DNA from: Brachybacterium sp. UMB0905
Lineage (GTDB): Bacteria; Actinomycetota; Actinomycetes; Actinomycetales; Dermabacteraceae
Length of the DNA stretch: 5,457 nt
NCBI RefSeq assembly: GCF_002871795.1
Contig: NZ_PNHL01000033.1
Location: 1-5,457, forward strand
Direction of reading: 5' to 3'
Part shown: positions 5,195 to 5,457 of the stretch, piece after piece
Position numbering within the stretch: position 1 is the first letter of the stretch
Layout: every line of letters starts with the position of its first letter
The notes under the pieces: generated by a model
Told to the model about the DNA's origin: nothing
Databases searched by the model: none
The model's input: only the letters and a program-made list of their open reading frames with translations
Program-made: the position numbers and the translations under genes

Positions 5195-5215
5195 GCTCCG
5201 TGGTTGTTGCGGAGC
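5195..5215 (-). promoter_or_regulatory. Hairpin hiding the erm ribosome binding site
   Basis: On the mRNA GCTCCG (5210-5215) pairs with CGGAGC (5195-5200) around a 9-base loop; the second arm contains the GGAG used by erm. The loop bases plus one arm base (5202-5210) are in turn complementary to 5262-5270, giving an alternative fold. This is the classic layout of erm translational attenuation. Confidence 0.55.
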
Positions 5216-5313
5216 CGGGCACGCTGAAAGAGCCGCCCGGCCGTGATCACCGGGGGCGGGAGCAACAACCTGTGGAGGGTGCTCTCCGCCGTTAGCGGCT
5301 GCGCAGACGCAGC
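5202..5313 (-). promoter_or_regulatory. erm attenuator: alternative stems between leader and erm
   Basis: Stems visible: 5298-5303 with 5308-5313 (6 bp, 4-base loop, over the leader codons that encode LRLR); a 9-bp pairing of 5262-5270 (GGTTGTTGC in mRNA) with 5202-5210; and a 7-bp stem 5235-5241 with 5214-5220. They overlap each other and the binding-site hairpin, so they cannot all form at once, as expected for a drug-responsive switch. Which fold is the off state was not computed. Confidence 0.5.
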
Positions 5314-5336
5314 GAAGCAGTGCCGTAGAACAACAT
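5292..5336 (-). CDS. Erm leader peptide (14 aa) with RLR stalling motif
   Basis: The ORF from ATG 5336 to TAA 5292 encodes MLFYGTASLRLRSR. It lies 102 bases before the erm start. It shares the M-L-x-x-G-T-A-x-L-R-L-R pattern of the Erm(X) leader as I recall it, and its RLR triplet is the motif at which macrolide-bound ribosomes stall in ErmD-type leaders. Its job is to sense the drug: a stalled ribosome here would refold the mRNA and free the erm binding site. It is shorter than the Erm(X) leader, stopping just after the motif. No clear Shine-Dalgarno is seen, and the predicted transcript start is close to the ATG, so it may be translated from a leaderless mRNA end. Confidence 0.75.
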   Translation of the reverse strand: MLFYGTASLRLRSR

Positions 5337-5343
5337 GCCCACT

Positions 5344-5371
5344 AGCGTAGGCGACCCCACGGCGATGTCAA
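5344..5371 (-). promoter_or_regulatory. Predicted erm promoter with its -35 box inside the IS30 end
   Basis: TTGACA (5366-5371) and TACGCT (5344-5349) are 16 bases apart on the minus strand. The -35 lies within the 97-base IS30 end, the -10 outside it, so the promoter is a hybrid made by the insertion. A transcript would begin about 5337, at the leader ATG. Confidence 0.55.
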
Positions 5372-5457
5372 GGCGTCGAAGCAACATGGGGCTCGCCGGC
5401 GAGCAGTCGAGCGAATGCCTCGGTGGGCGTGAGATAGCCCAGTCGGCGGCGGGGTCG
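5361..5457 (-). mobile_element. End of an IS30-family insertion sequence (right copy)
   Basis: This is the exact inverted copy of 1-97, placed so that both transposase tails point into the window. It abuts the erm regulatory region. Together the two copies could bracket the whole window as an inverted composite element of about 5.3 kb of cargo, or they may be one repeat at which an assembly broke. Confidence 0.75.
5368..5457 (-). CDS. IS30-family transposase, C-terminal 29 residues (partial, second copy)
   Basis: The frame enters from the window edge at 5457 and stops with TGA at 5368-5370. The 29 residues are identical to those of the copy at 1-90, with the same RPRRRLGYLTPTEAF tail of the IS30 catalytic domain. 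No more of the gene is available. Confidence 0.7.
   Translation of the reverse strand, partial: RPRRRLGYLTPTEAFARLLAGEPHVASTP

Noticed and set aside
5190..5222. Earlier GTG start of Erm at 5222
   Set aside because: It adds 11 residues unlike Erm(X), covers the attenuator hairpin and lacks a binding site.
4596..5246. 216-aa plus-strand frame antisense to erm
   Set aside because: It is the complement of a well-supported erm gene and shows no domain of its own.

Overview
This window reads as accessory DNA from a high-GC Gram-positive bacterium (Actinomycetota). The evidence is its high GC, an Erm(X)-type methylase with a matching leader peptide (a type best known from Corynebacterium and related actinobacteria), an actinobacterial IS110 element, and strong AAGGAGG-type ribosome binding sites. 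I cannot name the genus from the sequence alone.

Both ends are the same 97 bases in opposite orientation (1-97 and 5361-5457). Each copy encodes the last 29 residues of an IS30-type transposase, so the window is bounded by two inward-facing copies of one IS30-family end. The perfect identity and the stop at exactly the same IS base on both sides also look like an assembly broken at a repeat.

The left half (98 to about 2600) is a fragment of a peptide natural-product (RiPP) cluster of the TOMM / azol(in)e type. On the minus strand, in order of transcription, lie a previously uncalled 44-residue precursor peptide with a perfect Shine-Dalgarno and a Thr-only core (1418-1552), a 12-bp perfect hairpin in the following gap (1331-1367), a SagB-type azoline dehydrogenase (292-1278), and the first about 66 residues of a leader-binding, RRE/ThiF-like TOMM protein (98-295) cut off by the IS30 end. 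A LuxR-type regulator runs divergently on the plus strand (1683-2594). The cyclodehydratase (YcaO), transport and remaining genes would lie beyond the IS30 copy and are not visible.

The middle (about 2678-4085) is an IS110-family element on the minus strand. It has a full-length DEDD/Transposase_20 recombinase and, upstream of it, a structured non-coding end that probably encodes the bridge RNA.

The right part (4126-5360) is a macrolide-lincosamide-streptogramin B resistance unit on the minus strand: a putative promoter whose -35 box lies inside the IS30 end, a 14-aa regulatory leader peptide with an RLR motif, overlapping hairpins that can hide the erm ribosome binding site, an Erm(X)-like 23S rRNA methylase, and a small unknown ORF coupled to it by an ATGA overlap.

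The most interesting item is the Thr-only TOMM precursor with its separate hairpin and divergent regulator. Next come the IS30-powered, attenuation-controlled, divergent Erm. No tRNA, rRNA or CRISPR array is seen, and every gene-free stretch is shorter than 200 bases and is described below.
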